Notes under the pieces: model-generated
Databases searched by the model: none
What the model saw: only the letters and a program-made list of their open reading frames with translations
Told to the model about the DNA's origin: nothing
Position numbers and translations under genes: made by a program
In this document: positions 1-12,700 of the stretch, one piece after another
Layout of the letters: each line of letters opens with the position of its first letter
Position numbering within the stretch: the first letter of the stretch is position 1
Assembly (NCBI RefSeq): GCF_000499385.1
Contig: NW_013651957.1
Location: forward strand, 26,103-90,102
Length of the DNA stretch: 64,000 bases
From: Eimeria necatrix
Taxonomy: Eukaryota > Apicomplexa > Conoidasida > Eucoccidiorida > Eimeriidae
Direction of reading: 5' to 3'

Positions 1-1248
1 GGTTTTAGTTTGCAATATGTGAAGCCCCGGGAGCAAGTCATTGGCCTCAGCAGCCGCCGCGCGTGCTTTGTGCAGTGCTAAGCCTTTCTTCGCTGGCTGA
101 TGCAGCAAGTTGAAGTGTTGTTTCTTTTCTGCTGCTGCTGCACTCCCGTCAAGGTGACTGGGGGATATCAGCAGCTGCTCCTCCACAGCAACCAAACCAC
201 CCGAAGAGATCTTTTGCTCATCACTAGTCTTGGGCAGCAGCGCTTCTACGGGCCTCAGAGGCGGCTGTATTGGCCCGAAAGTCCTGCCTGCATGCAGCCT
301 CTTATGATCTCCATCAACAGCTGGATCCTGGGCAGGGTTTAGGGCTTCAATGGCTGCTGTTGGCCACACAGCATAGAAGGTGGCTGCCGCCATGCCCATG
401 CTTGAGTTGGCTGCACCTGAAGTGTTTCGTGTTCTGGGCGTCGCTTGTGAATAAGTTATTCAGCACAAGCGTACCTGTAGCCCCTGGCTCGGCGAAGACA
501 TTCTTGGGCGCGTCATGTCTAAACCTGCTCAAGAAAAACAGGTCGGCCCCATCGAGCAAGTCCGATTTCATTTTTGCGTCATATGAGCGTTTTGACGCTC
601 CGATAAAGACGTTTTTCAGTTAACCGTTTATAACGGGTAACTTCCGCAGCTCAAAGAGAGGCTGGAAATAACACGTCAGATCGTTATCGTTCACACGTTC
701 TTGCAACAAGTTGCCGCGTCTTGATGTACTGGTTCAAGTGAGATCTCGTCTGGTGTATGCTGAGAAGAGACGAAACTGTGGGTCGAAAGGGGGCTGACGC
801 AGGACAAGCCAAGGCCACTTTAAAAGGAGAGAAAGGTCTGGCATTAGAAAGCTGACCATCGGCAGCAAATTGACTCTTTTGGGTGGCAGTTGCCCTGCTG
901 CCCGCGAGCATGTCTGAAAAGACTGAAGAAGGTAGAGGCAGCTGCTACGAAAGCAGATGAGAGAACCTAGAAGAAATTCAGAAAAGGGATGTTCGTAAGC
1001 AGTTTCGCGGCTACGGCTATTGAAATTCGCGTTGCAGCTTTTCCGGGATTCACGGCGTGGTGCAGCACTGTCGAAGCCGTACAGACACGAGCAATCCTGT
1101 GACAGAAGGCTAATCGTAGCAATAAATATCGTAAAGTAGAAGGAAACAGTTGCTTTGCAGACCCAAACAAACGGATTTTTCTCCAGTCATGATGTTTATC
1201 GTGCGGGATTTTCCATTTTCGCTAGATCTGTTTGCACGTATCGGTTGT
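1..1248. other. No supported gene
   Basis: I see no reading frame with protein-like composition, consistent splice sites or a recognisable motif here. Short open frames exist on both strands but none extends beyond about 120 codons or joins in phase with a neighbour. The stretch could contain the 3' end of the minus-strand gene proposed at 1.25-2.19 kb. Confidence 0.5.
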
Positions 1249-2187
1249 CTAGGCCAACATGTAGTGAACATTGAAGAGAAGCAAATCAACTGCAATCATA
1301 CATGAAGTTTTCAGCTTGCAAGGGCTTGGGCTCTGTAAATTTGTATATTTGGTGCTGGCCTCGATTTCGTCAGCGGTTGATTCAGCCTCACGAGCAGTCT
1401 CACTTGCTGTGAAACTTGAACTACCCCCAACCTTCTTGCGTCTGCCACATTCAGAAGCTGCTGTGTTCACCCACAGCCCACAACTCTTCACAGAATGTTG
1501 AACGAGTCCGTTTTCCTGTTGGTCCTTACATTTGGAGTTTCCACTCACGACACTGCTTTGAACACATCCAGTATGATATTATCAAGAATCCAAAGATTTT
1601 GCACCCAACAGAAGTGTGAAACCTGAATTCGTAAGTGCCGCGGACAAAACTAGGCTTCTGTATGTCCTATCGGAGGTAGAACCGTTGTGTGGGCCTCTGT
1701 TCATGTTTTGACTTTAGAGCACTCGCCGCATATGCTGCTCGAAGGCTTTGGTGCATCTTCCAGCATCAAAGAACATATGCTGAGCCTGCTAGTTTGCCAG
1801 TATTGTTGACGCTGTTGGAGGTTATCCGAAGTTGTTTCGGGAGGTTGGTCTTGTTGCGATGCCTCCAGAGAGTGGGAACCTGCAAAAATGCTTCGGCATC
1901 TTTCAAAGCTAGATGTTCCACTATGTGGGACCAAGAAGCCCTATCTAAATCTCTTTCCTTTAAGAGATGCTCCACTGCTTCAAACCCTAACGCCAAATGC
2001 ATAGCAATAGACAAAAGAGGCCACTGTTGAAAAGGCTGTCCTCCTTATGTTGCGGCCTGTCAGTCTCACACTCATCGAATACTGCGCCCACAGTTTGGCC
2101 AGCACCTACAAATCTAATCATCACTAAATTGCTAAGGAGATACTTGCTGGCCACTTTCAGCTTGACACGGAATGCAACGGAGTCCAT
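1249..2187 (-). CDS. Possible minus-strand gene, unrecognised (fragments)
   Basis: Three minus-strand open segments have protein-like composition: 1987-2187 (begins MDSVAFRVKLK), 1766-2014 (contains FEAVEHLLKERDLDRASW, helical) and about 1249-1548 (acid/Ser/Thr rich). They lie in different frames, so introns are needed. A likely acceptor (GCGTTAG on the minus strand) sits just upstream of the second segment, but I could not find one donor that keeps phase without a very short intron. I recognise no family. The segments lie just downstream of the coiled-coil gene on the same strand and could be its 3' exons, although that gene has its own stop at 2342. Treat as coding signal only. Confidence 0.35.
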
Positions 2188-2341
2188 TTAACAAATTCAG
2201 GCTCTGTGCGTTGAACTCAAAGAGCCGTTTATGAAATTCTGTTGATGCAATGAAACAGTGTAGGGCCTAGACTGTTTGCCAGACAGCTAGCAGCAGAAAG
2301 CTAGATGGCCCTTCACCAAGTTGTTTTTGCCAACTCTGTAC

Positions 2342-5300
2342 TTAGGGCGTAGTTGGGCTACGCTGCGGGTGCAGCAACTGCTTTGCAATGTTGTGTATCC
2401 TGTCGTGTAATGCCTGTCTTTGCTGCAGCCGTAAAAGAGAGGCTTGTAGCCGTTCTGCAACTTCTCCACGAAGTGTAGGCTTCTGACCGCCGCCTTGGGC
2501 ACGCAAAGGCAAGGCGCATCCAGAAGATGAATCCTCTTTAGTTCGCAGCAGCTCGTGCTGCTGAAGTTTTGACTCTGGCAACGTGAAAGTAATGCGCTGG
2601 TGGCGCGCACTGCTTGCTCGTTCGCTAGAATGGTGCTGTCGATGATTTTCAATACGCTGAGGCGCAGCGCTGCTGCTGCTCGTACTCGTGCTGATCGATC
2701 CACGAGAAGCAGAGCGGCAATGTCGAGAACTCTCTCGCCGCATTCTGCGCCTCCGGCTGCGCCTCCTTTCACGTTTCCTGCTGCTGCTCATGCTGCCGTT
2801 GCTGCTGGTGGACTCATCCGTACGAAATGAACTGCTGCCAGCAGAATCGTTGCGGTGTTTACGCGTATGCGTCCTGAAGGACGCTTGATAATGCTTAGGG
2901 TTGGAAGGTGCCGCTGCAGCGCCATGAGCTGGTGAGTCCGCTTCTGGGGGCTCACGACGCCCTGCAGACTGCACTTGCTGCTGGCCTGAGCCGCCCTCGT
3001 GACTAGTGCTTTCTGCCGCGTGTGCATGCCTCTCGCTGCAGCAAGAACAAGGTGGTGCAGTTGGAGGGGGAGCAGGAGGTAGCCTAACCTGGACATCGAC
3101 CATTGCTTGGCGCCCAACAGGTTGAGTCGTGGAGTCCTTCGGGTTGCTAATCTTCTCAGATCGTCTTGTGCATACCCGACAGCCCGCACGTGGAGCCGCG
3201 TCCGCTGAAGTTGCAGGTACCGCCACTGCCGTGAGAGTCGCTGTTTCTGTGGAGTGCAGGTGCGCTGCGGGGCATCCAGGCACTCGCTGACATCCAGCAG
3301 CTTGCCGCGTTCGTCTTACAGTGGATGTGCCTGCTTTGCCTAGTTGCGGGTTCGTGCTGGCCGATCGCAGCCGAAGCTGCTGTGCGAGCACCTCAGCCCT
3401 GAGCTGCCTGTTTTCCTGTTGCAGTGCCTCGAGCTGCGCCTCTAGGTCAACGCCTGAGTTCCTCAAAACACAACGCGAACACAGCTCTCATATACCTCAC
3501 TAAAGCCACGTATACAGCATTTCAGAACAACGCCATCTATGGCTTCTGAGGGTTTTCTAGTCGTCACAACAGCAAGTGTGTTTGGGACAAATTTCAACAG
3601 CGGGAAAGAAAAAGTTCTGCACGCACAACGACGACGTTCAGCATTAAGAGCTTGTGCTGCTTCTAAATGTTTCCGCTGTTGCTGTTCACGGTACTGCCTT
3701 CGAGACTGCTCCAATATGCTCTTCTGCATACAAACGGCCATAGGACAGTCACTCTGACACCTAATAGGCAACACACACACAGCCACCGTTACCGTGACTC
3801 CTGATAAAGCACTTTCGGACAGAAAAGAGGCAAGAAGAGCGACCCGCCAAGCCGCAGAAGAAGCCCTCGAGAGCTGTGTTTTACCTCTTGCCGCAGAGAT
3901 CTCCTGGCTTCCATAGCCCTTCGAAGAATGGCTGCGGCTTCCTCCGCAACTACTTCAGCTCGTCTACGTTGCTGCGTTGCGACCCTGAAATCCACCACGC
4001 CATTCGTCTACTTTTTTACCTTGTTACTCCTTTTCTAGAAAGATAAGCCTTTGTGCCGTTGCGTGAGTCTCCACTAACAAGATGTTAATTGACCACTAGC
4101 ACAGCAGTGGAGGAAAAGAAAGATGGGTAATGCTAGCTTGCAAGCTGTGTGGGCTGTGAGAAATGTGGTTATCATCCACAGTTCCTTGATCTTGCCTCGG
4201 TGAGAATACCTGCAAACCGCAGTTGCACAGCCACGAACCTTTCGAGCTTTTCTGCAGCCTGGTTCAACAGCTGCTGGGCATGCTGACGCAGCGCGGTGCT
4301 TGCCTGAGCAACAGCAACCGAGATCCCTTCCTCCTAAACACAAAAATAACACGAACACACACAGTAATTGTATCCTGTGATGTACCGCAAGACTGAAGTG
4401 CAAGCGAAAATCAGACAGCACGGACCGGCGCCTCCTCAGACATGCTGGCGCATACTTGAATACGCAAGCACGGAATGTCAGTAACTTTAATTCATGTCAG
4501 TTGCGTCTGAAACAAACCTGTTGCTTCAATCGAACAGCTCTCGCCTGGATCATCCGATTTATCTGTTCGCACAAAAAAATGCAGAGCCACCCACCACGTG
4601 GAAGAAGAAACACATTGTACGAACATGCCAGCCTCGGCTCCAACTGTCAAAGTGAAGAAAAGTGCAGGCATGTCAAAATGCTACGCACAAGGGAGTAGGA
4701 AGAGTCCCCCATTAGTGTATAGCTTTGGTTATCCTGCACTTTTCGCTCAATCGTCCCTAAGCCAGGCCCAGCTGCCAGGCATTACTTGCCCACCTCCTGC
4801 AGCTCTTGCGCCACGAATCGGTGTGCATCTGCATCCCCCATGCGGCTGCGTGCAAGGTGCCCTTCAACAGCCTTGAAACTACTTGCGATTTCACCAGGCT
4901 TGCCGCTTGGCAGGGGAGGGGAGCATGCACTGTAGTATTGCGGGGGACTCGCCGCTGCATCCTCTTGCTGCACAACCAGTGGCTGGCTCGTGTCTTTAGG
5001 AGGGTCAGCTTTGAATACAGTGCTCTGAGCAGGAGCTGCAAGAGAGGAACTGCAGAGCGGGGCAACGTTCAGCCTTCCACCCGCTGGCCGGCTATAAGGG
5101 GGCAGAGGCTCTACAGCTGGCGGATCAGCCGCTGCGTGCAACCTTTCTGCATGCGAAGAAGAAGGGGCGCTGCTTCCCGCATGAGTCTGCAGCGTGATAT
5201 GCGGCCGAGCCAATTCTATGGAGGCAAAAAGAGAAATGTGGCGGTGGCGAAGTGTGGGCTGATGCAGGCCACACTTCTGGCTTGCTGTTCTGCCATGCTC

Positions 5301-5582
5301 AGCCACTTCAGCAGGACCCGTACACTGCTCATCGAAAGACAAACTTTCGGGATAATCAGGAAACAGACGCGCATCTGGAGCCAGAGGCGGTGTCATTGCA
5401 TGCTGCGTAGAGGGGCTTTCGCTGCTGACGGGTCCGAAGAGAAGGGCATCTCGATCATCCCCTCCATGCATTTTTCTGCAGAATAAGCGCTGCTGCAGCA
5501 GCCAAATGCGCAGCTCCTCGCCGCCAGTTGCTGCCAGCTCGTGTTCTGATTGGGTTGGACACTGGATCCTCGTGGAGGACAC
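2342..5582 (-). CDS. Multi-exon coiled-coil, Ser/Arg-rich protein
   Basis: A chain of minus-strand exons reads as one long coiled-coil protein. Visible pieces are about 4786-5582 (Pro/Ser/His-rich N-terminal part; donor after GGCAA), about 4510-4565 (INRMIQARAVRLKQQ), 4210-4333 (begins EEGISVAVAQAS, heptad pattern), 3885-3984 (RRRAEVVAEEAAAILRRAME), about 3640-3770 (QYREQQQRKHLEAAQAL) and the last exon from about 3450 to the stop at 2342. The last exon starts with a strong coiled coil (EAQLEALQQENRQLRAE), then runs through a Ser/Arg-rich basic stretch and ends in another short helix. Basal-body, centrosomal and conoid proteins of apicomplexans often look like this, but no family-specific motif is visible, so no function is assigned. 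The true start codon is not resolved; it may lie upstream of 5582. Confidence 0.72.
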
Positions 5583-7149
5583 CCGGAGCCGATTGCACGG
5601 CAGACAGTGCAGGCAGCTCTTGCCAAGGGCCGCGAAAAACCAAGCTTCAGCAGATGTCTCCTGAGATTCGCCTCACAAATGTACGGGCCCACTTGTCTGC
5701 ACAATCGGTGTGGCGCTACTACGGCCAGCCCGGCCCGCCATGGTAGGCGTGGTCTTGCGCAGAATATATTCGTGTCTTTGCAGCGGAAGAAAACAAAGAA
5801 CGATGAACTGCGTCTACTGCTTAACAGAAATGAGCTGCTTTCTCGAGTCTGGGCAGGCAAATGATGAAAAATCATGAAGAGGATTCTCACCGAGGCATGC
5901 GCAAGCTGAGTTGGGGTCACTGCCGACAGACTAGTTACGGACACACCAATACACCACAACGAAAAAATTGTAAAGCTGACGAAAAGAGACAATTTAGGCC
6001 ATCAAGTAGTCAAGTTCTTGCACTCAGCATGCAGATGGAGCCACGGCGCTGCCGACTGCAGCCAATTTCCCGCACTCCTGCCCGCCGACAACAAAAAAAG
6101 TGGAGCCTAACCCATTTTAAATAGAGACAAAGATACAAGAAGTTGGTTTGAAACTGCAGGCAACTGAGGGGTGCCAGTGAAATTTCGGATTCCCAAGTTT
6201 CACCATAATTCTGCTTTGCAAAACCACAGTTTCTGAAATCGCAGCTGGGCTCGGAGCAGCGCCTCCGTTTTATGCAATTAGGCGCATTCACGGACTTACG
6301 AATGTGCAAAATGAGAAAACAACTTCGTGGCCACGGCCACAGGCTAATCGGGTCCTGTAGACTGCAAAAACTGCACGTTTCAATGTCTAAAATCTACGGG
6401 CAAACGTCGAGATGAGGATTTTTATTGTTCTCTTTGCCAGCTCGCTGGCTCAAAGCAAGGGAATCAAAGGTTCCTACAGAGATACCATATCGCAATTTTA
6501 TAGATCCAAGAGGTGCTTGAACTTCTCTTCCCCAAATAGTTAGGAAGCCCTCCTAACAGACCAGAGTCATCAGGAAAAAGACAGCGCAAGAGTAACAAGC
6601 TGCTGAAAAGCCTTCACGCGATCTCTGTGCATACGTAGTGTCCCAGATAAGCGGTAATACGGAATATTCCAAGACGGACAGTTCCATCTAGCCCAAAAAA
6701 CCAGGCAAGTGTACAGGCAGTTCACCAGTGCCTGCATACCGCTGCCTGGGTACAGGAAACATTTATTGGCGATTTTGTGCCTTTTTCTAGTCTTTAAATG
6801 ATTTCTATCGGCTATGGTTTATGATTTTGGTGAGGGCCAAGAAGTCTGGCGACTATTACGCTCACCCTGTAGCAGCACATTCCACAGCTCTTCACTTGCT
6901 GAACTACTCGGAAGCCGACATGCGACCGATAAGCCGGCGCCGTGTGGGGAACTGAGCCACATACGAGACAGGCAGCTCCTACCCAGGTTTTTGTACGGAT
7001 CCCCTGAATTTTATATCCATTTGCTGCACGTCGGCTAGATGCCCCCACCTTCGTAACCCGCGTGCGAGCGAAGACTGAGCCACCCCTTGGTAGCATCTCA
7101 TCTGGCCACACCTTGTAGCATTGTTCAGGCCACGAAGAGCATAGCCCAT
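5583..7149. other. Intergenic: between coiled-coil gene and secreted-protein gene
   Basis: No convincing exon is visible. Minus-strand open frames at 5393-5992 overlap the putative 5' end of the coiled-coil gene and may hold its unidentified first exon. The stretch 6130-7149 holds nothing I can support. It should contain the divergent promoters of the coiled-coil gene (-) and the secreted-protein gene (+), but no promoter motif can be called from sequence. Confidence 0.4.
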
Positions 7150-8683
7150 ATGCAAATGCCTGCATCAGCAGCAAAGGCACTCAAGTCTGCGACCGTGGCG
7201 CTTTGCTGGGCTTGCGTGGTTCCCGATTTTCTTGACCAGTGCGGAAGCCAGCTGGCAACCGCAGGTGACTTCACAGGAATCGATTCTTCACAAAGCGACG
7301 AGCTTGCCGATTTGTCCGGTGCAACGGAAAAGATCGAATATGAGGGATCGTTTTCGCTTCCCGCAGAGGGGGCAGACCCGTTTTCTCGCGTTTCTATCCT
7401 CCGAGCAAATGCAATATCATTAAAGGATTCCCACATCAGCAGCGAGATGTTACAGAGCTTAGGAGAGCTGGTTCAGGCGTTGATTCAAGAAGAGGCGCAA
7501 AATATACAGCACCAAAGCGACCTATGGCTTATTTCAGAAACGAAAAAAGCCGTGGATTTGCTGCACAACAATCCTTCATTGTTCCCAGCAACTGGCTATT
7601 CTTTGCACGAGGGCCCCAACGGAGTGCTTTTTGTGAAGGTAAGCGAAATGGGGATGGAGTGGCACTTCAGTTCTGATCAACTTTTGCAGACGGATGTTCC
7701 CTACTGGATGGTGGATGCAGAAGCTGCACTGAGGGTCATTGTGCAGGACGTCATGAGTGATGTGATGCAAATGACCCTTCCCGTGGTCTCCGAACCTCCG
7801 TCGGAAGAAAAAGAAACAGATTTTCCAATTGAATTTGGCTACGACTCGACGGATCGCCGGAGCATCAAGTTCGCGTTCGGCGATTCAACAGTGACTGTCA
7901 CTTGCGGCAAGACTCTGCAGCTGGGCGGCGCCGTCGGCGTTTCCCACGGCGACTACACGGTGAAGGTGGGTTAATAAACTGTTGCGGCTGAGGAACTTCC
8001 GCTTGAAACGACTTGCAGGTTGAAAGCGGAAACAACAGCACTGAAGGCACAATCAACGCAGGGCCCGTCGCCGTGCACACCAGCGTGGCTCCGGACAACG
8101 TGCAGCACGATGTCAGTGTGGGAACGATGCAGGTGATGCAGGCAAGAATTAATCCGTCAGCAGGTCCCGGGTCGATCGTTGCGTCTTACCAAGATGCGCG
8201 AATCAAATTCGACACAAACCCTGAAGGGAAACGCCACGGTGCGGAAGTTGGCAACAAAGACTTCCTTATCGGGGTTACTCGTGACTTTGACGACAGGATC
8301 AACATATTCAAGCGTACGTTTAACTGTAGTTACTGCCTTCTCTTTCCTCTGCCTCTGCAGTTACGAAATGCATATATGCTTTAGACGAAGCGGGACAATA
8401 CTCCATGCAGCTTGAGACCGACCTCGCTGATGATAAAAACCATGCATATTCGGGAAAGCTAACAGCCAGAACGCCACAAACAGGAAAGGTGGTGTTTGGT
8501 GGAGGCTTCGACGATACCAACTTTTTAACAACAGATCTTGCACTCGAAGCAAGAGACATGAGCATCGCCTTCAACGGTAAACGAGGCGAACCAGGGTATC
8601 ACGTGCGCATCGGCCCTTTTGTTTTTGACGTTGTAATAAACAATGAACTGCCCGAGTTTATTCTTCGAGAAGTCAACCCCTAA
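7150..8683 (+). CDS. Predicted secreted beta-rich protein, 469 aa
   Basis: Three exons join in perfect phase: 7150-7965, 8019-8313 and 8385-8683 (816+295+299 nt, 470 codons including TAA). Both introns are short (53 and 71 nt) with GTGGGT..CAG and GTACGT..TAG ends. The start is the first ATG of the open frame; a second ATG lies two codons later. Residues about 10-25 are hydrophobic after two lysines (KSATVALCWACVV), a plausible signal peptide. The N-terminal half is acidic and helical. The C-terminal half, from about residue 235, alternates polar and hydrophobic residues with many Gly/Asp turns (for example TVTVTCGKTLQLGGAVGV and VRIGPFVFDVVIN), suggesting a beta-sandwich or beta-repeat fold. 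There are few homopolymers, unlike the CAG-rich genes. I do not recognise a family; a secretory-pathway or surface-associated coccidian protein is inference only. Confidence 0.85.
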
Positions 8684-9725
8684 GCCATGATAAGACCTCA
8701 TCTTTTGAATTTTAAGTCATTTCGTTTCAAAGCGATGTCTTCGGCCACCTTCTCCGTGTGATTCACCGGTGAAACTTTAGCAAACAGCCTGTTAGCAAAA
8801 GGAAGAGACACGGGCTCGACTTCGATACTCGCAAATTAATGAGTATCACCACGCGTGCTGTGCATGTTGTGCCCCTTCAGCATGATCAGCAGCACTATAC
8901 GAGCTGTGTCCCCCCAAGAATGTCCAATGTTCGGTATTTTAAAAGTTATGCAAATGGCTGTAAGCGATACACCCAACAAGGCTCAGCTGATGAGCATTTT
9001 CTGTTTTACTGCACTACGCTGCTTTGCCCAACTAGTAGCAAGCGCAGCCTTCTTTTAGCGCCTAGCTTGGTGCCTGACATCCACAAAAGAGCCATTCAAT
9101 TCGTGACTCAAGTCGCCAAACGTTAGAGCGGTTCTCTTCAAAAAAAAAAACAATTGATGCAGTACGGCCTCCCTTAGTTTCGCTCGTAGCTGAAAGAGTG
9201 CTACTTTCGGATGCAACTGCACTGGAATATCAACACCACTAAACATTGCACCGCTGAGGAAAACGCTACAAGAAGCTCGTGAGTATCTCGTTGTGGGCTT
9301 CTTCTCCCTTTTAACGGTGTGCTGGTTGACGAGGGGCGAAGCTGCAGCGGCGATTACAGACAAATGCTGCTGCTCATGCCCTCGCCGTTGAGGACACTTG
9401 CCGCCTCTCACTTGCCGCCTGCCGTTCATTCCCTGGCTGTTCACTTATCCCTGGACGATTGCCCTTTTGCCTTAGAAAGTGGACTTATGGCATTAAGAGC
9501 AAATCGCGTATCGCAAGTACCGCGACGTGCTGCTGCTTCGCACTCCCATGGAAGAGCGTGCTGCGACTCCAAATGCAGCCCGTCAGCCAGGCCTATGAAC
9601 AGGCTGACCAGGATCGGGCTTAGGCCCCCCAGACATGTGGCCCCGAGCAAGGCGGCAACTCTGCGAGGACAAAGCGCATCACCTAACCTTTCTCGGGTGA
9701 TTTTTTATTCAGACACAGCACTTAC
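8684..9725. other. Intergenic, convergent gene ends
   Basis: This stretch lies between the 3' end of the secreted-protein gene (+) and the presumed 3' end of TOP3 (-). It contains an A10 run near 9140 and short open frames only. I see no exon with conserved character. Confidence 0.45.
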
Positions 9726-12700
9726 CTAACAGTACACAGAGGTGTAAAGTTGCTTCAAATCGTCATAAGGCAAACAGTGGCAACCCACCGGGTGACAGCA
9801 AGAGAAACACCGTAGCTCGCCATTGGGTGCATTCACCGCTTCTTGTGGCTGCAATTCATCCGCAGTTGACCACACATGCGGACCACGGAAGTGGTCTGCG
9901 GGCTGCAGCGGAGTTCTTTTGTGTTGCACGGCGCAGCATCATGCTGGAACGTCTAGGCAGTGCATGAATATGGCGCGCAAAATTATGCATTTTTTTTCAA
10001 GCAGGCAAACTGACAGAGGCTCCAGAATTCAGCAAAGACGAAATTTGTGCAACTTCCGAGTCCACAAGTGTTTAATCTACTTCCTTTAATCAGGCAAACT
10101 TACAGGAGGCTTCAGAAAGCAGTGAGGACAAACGTTGTGTAACTTTCGGGTCTGCATGTTTTCCACGTTAAGCACCTGTAAGAGTAAATAATGCGAAGCG
10201 GAGAACTCAACCCAAGGTTAACAGCGCATTAACATTCATAACTACTTGTTGTATAGAGTGCGTAACTGCTTACCTTGAACTGGCAATAAGGGCATATATG
10301 TTGAGTGAGAGAAAGAGAACCGCGCTTTGGTAGCCTCAGGATGAGACTACACGCTGAACGGTTTGTGCATGCCTGAAATATGGGAAAAAAAAGCCACAAC
10401 TTGGTCTTTTGCATCAATTACACCTGGCAGACAGCTTCGAAAATGGGCAAGAAGCCGTTACGGGAACCTAGACGCTCATATTTATTTGCTGTGCCTTCTC
10501 ATTCACGCTTGTTGGGTGCTACTTACAAGAAAGCGGTCCGTCCCTGGGTCTGCGAAAGGAATCAAATCACAAACCAACGGAATAAATAAGCAAACAAAAC
10601 GCAACCTGATATACATACTTATGGAGCTGCATGGTGTTACTGGGTGCATACTCACCTCCGCTTGCATCTGCAGATCCGTGTCTCGCATTGCTCCTTCCGC
10701 GCCTGAAAGCATATACAAAGTTTCACGCAACATCTCACGCCAAACAAATTCGTCATTTGATCTTGCAATCCACAAAGACGGGAGATACTTGCTAATACAG
10801 CGCGACATGCGCGGTAACGGAAGCCCCACCTTGAGCTGTTGCCCTGTGCTCCGCCTCCGGTGTCCTGTGGCGGCAAATGAGTCAAATAAGTCAATTCAAT
10901 CCTCAGCATCAAAAATAATTGGACTGAAGACTACACCATACAGGGTCAATTGCTGTCCAGTCAATCTGAGCTGGCATACGTGAGTAATAAACAACTGCGA
11001 AGCCGGAGTCCGGAGTCCGTCAGTAGTAAAGTCTCACCATAAGGTCCATTGAGCTACCACATTTTGCACAGACGCAAAAATTGCTTTGAAGAACGCGAGA
11101 TTCAGCGTCTGAAGCAGCCGGTGGAGGGAAGATCCGCTGCAGCTGCTCATCTAGCAACGCTATATGCACGCGCAGAAGCCGAAACACCTCGGCCACTGTG
11201 CCCACATGCCTCTGAATAACATCTTCCTATAAATGCAAATCGCAGGCACAAGAAGCAAAAAGCTACGATAATCCTTCTAAGCGCATGAATGCAAAAGTTA
11301 TTTATGCTGCACTACATGTAAAATGAAGCACAAAACAGGACGGCCTGCCTTCACCTCACCTTGCGTTCAACGCCCCTGGCAATTAGCGTCATATCTCGTT
11401 CCATGCTGGCCCTCAGGTCTGGCTGAAAAGACGTCCAACGAAACCACAGTGATGTGCTGTTTCTAAAGCCTCAACGAGGTACTTCCGAGGATAAAACACG
11501 CTCCCAGGTGCATTTTGTTGTAATTAATGTGCACATAAACGCGAATCGACAAAAAGCGCCTTACCCGTGAAAGGTCTGCGTTGCAGAGTCGACCAACGTG
11601 TTGATAACCCTGAAACAACACATAATGTGATGCTACTGGAAATGACAACGTGTGGCTTTAGTGCGTAACAGCACAAAGTGTGAGGCACGATGAATGCCGC
11701 AATTAGCCAGTATATAACGCTGTATTTAGCGCACCCTCGCGGAGCTTGACAGAGTAAAATAACGTACCAAAACCAAAGCAACACCAAGTTCTGTGGGTTT
11801 AAACTGCTGGGATTCAGTTTTTATTGCATAGTTGCGTTCCTGGAAAAGCACATAACGTAGAAACCGAGTGCAGTTTTGATTGCTGAGGTCCTCGAGCTCC
11901 TCAGTAGTGAGCAAAGCATTGCAAGTGAACCCAAGTATTCTGCGTGCCTCGGGTATACTGGCAAATAATCCTACCTGAATGGTGCGTATATGTTCGTGCA
12001 TGGTCGCATCTGTACCGATGCCGTGCTGAGCAGAAGCACCTCCCCGCAGCAGACTAACACCACAATGGGCAAAATAAGCCGCACTGCATTGGAGTGATAA
12101 GCAGCGCAACCAGACGTGCCTCCTACCTTGTCCATCTTGTCGATGAGGTCAGCCTCTGTGAGGAGAGTTGGAGGCTGCGTACTTCCGGCCTGGAGAGACA
12201 TTTCTTTTGGGACGAATCTTTCATGCAGCAGAAAGCGAGGCAGCCGGCGCGAGACCCTGTAGGGCAGTCACCGCTGATTGAAGCAATATCAAAGCAAAAA
12301 GAGCTACGGCGCTGTATTCGGTGTTGGAGAAGACCTTGGAAGCGACAGTATGTACGGGCGTAAGGCTCTTGGTGCTTTTTGGAATGTCCTTATGTAGAGG
12401 AAGAAAACTTACCACGAGTCGTAAGGGTAGACCTCAAGATAGTTCTTTTGCAGTACGATCAGCCCAGTTGTGGAAAACGTCTCCCCTGCGTGTAAGCAAA
12501 CCTACACAAATTGTTGCACTCCTACATATGGCTTGTTTCACATATCTTGTACTGTGACAAGTGCTACAGAACTAATGTAACGCTATTGGAAAAGAATCTG
12601 TGAATACGAATTGCGGCCAGCTGACCTGCAATGTCCATCTCTATCTTCGTCTCGAAGCCAATGGCGTCCGAACTGCACACGATGTCCATACAACGAAGCA

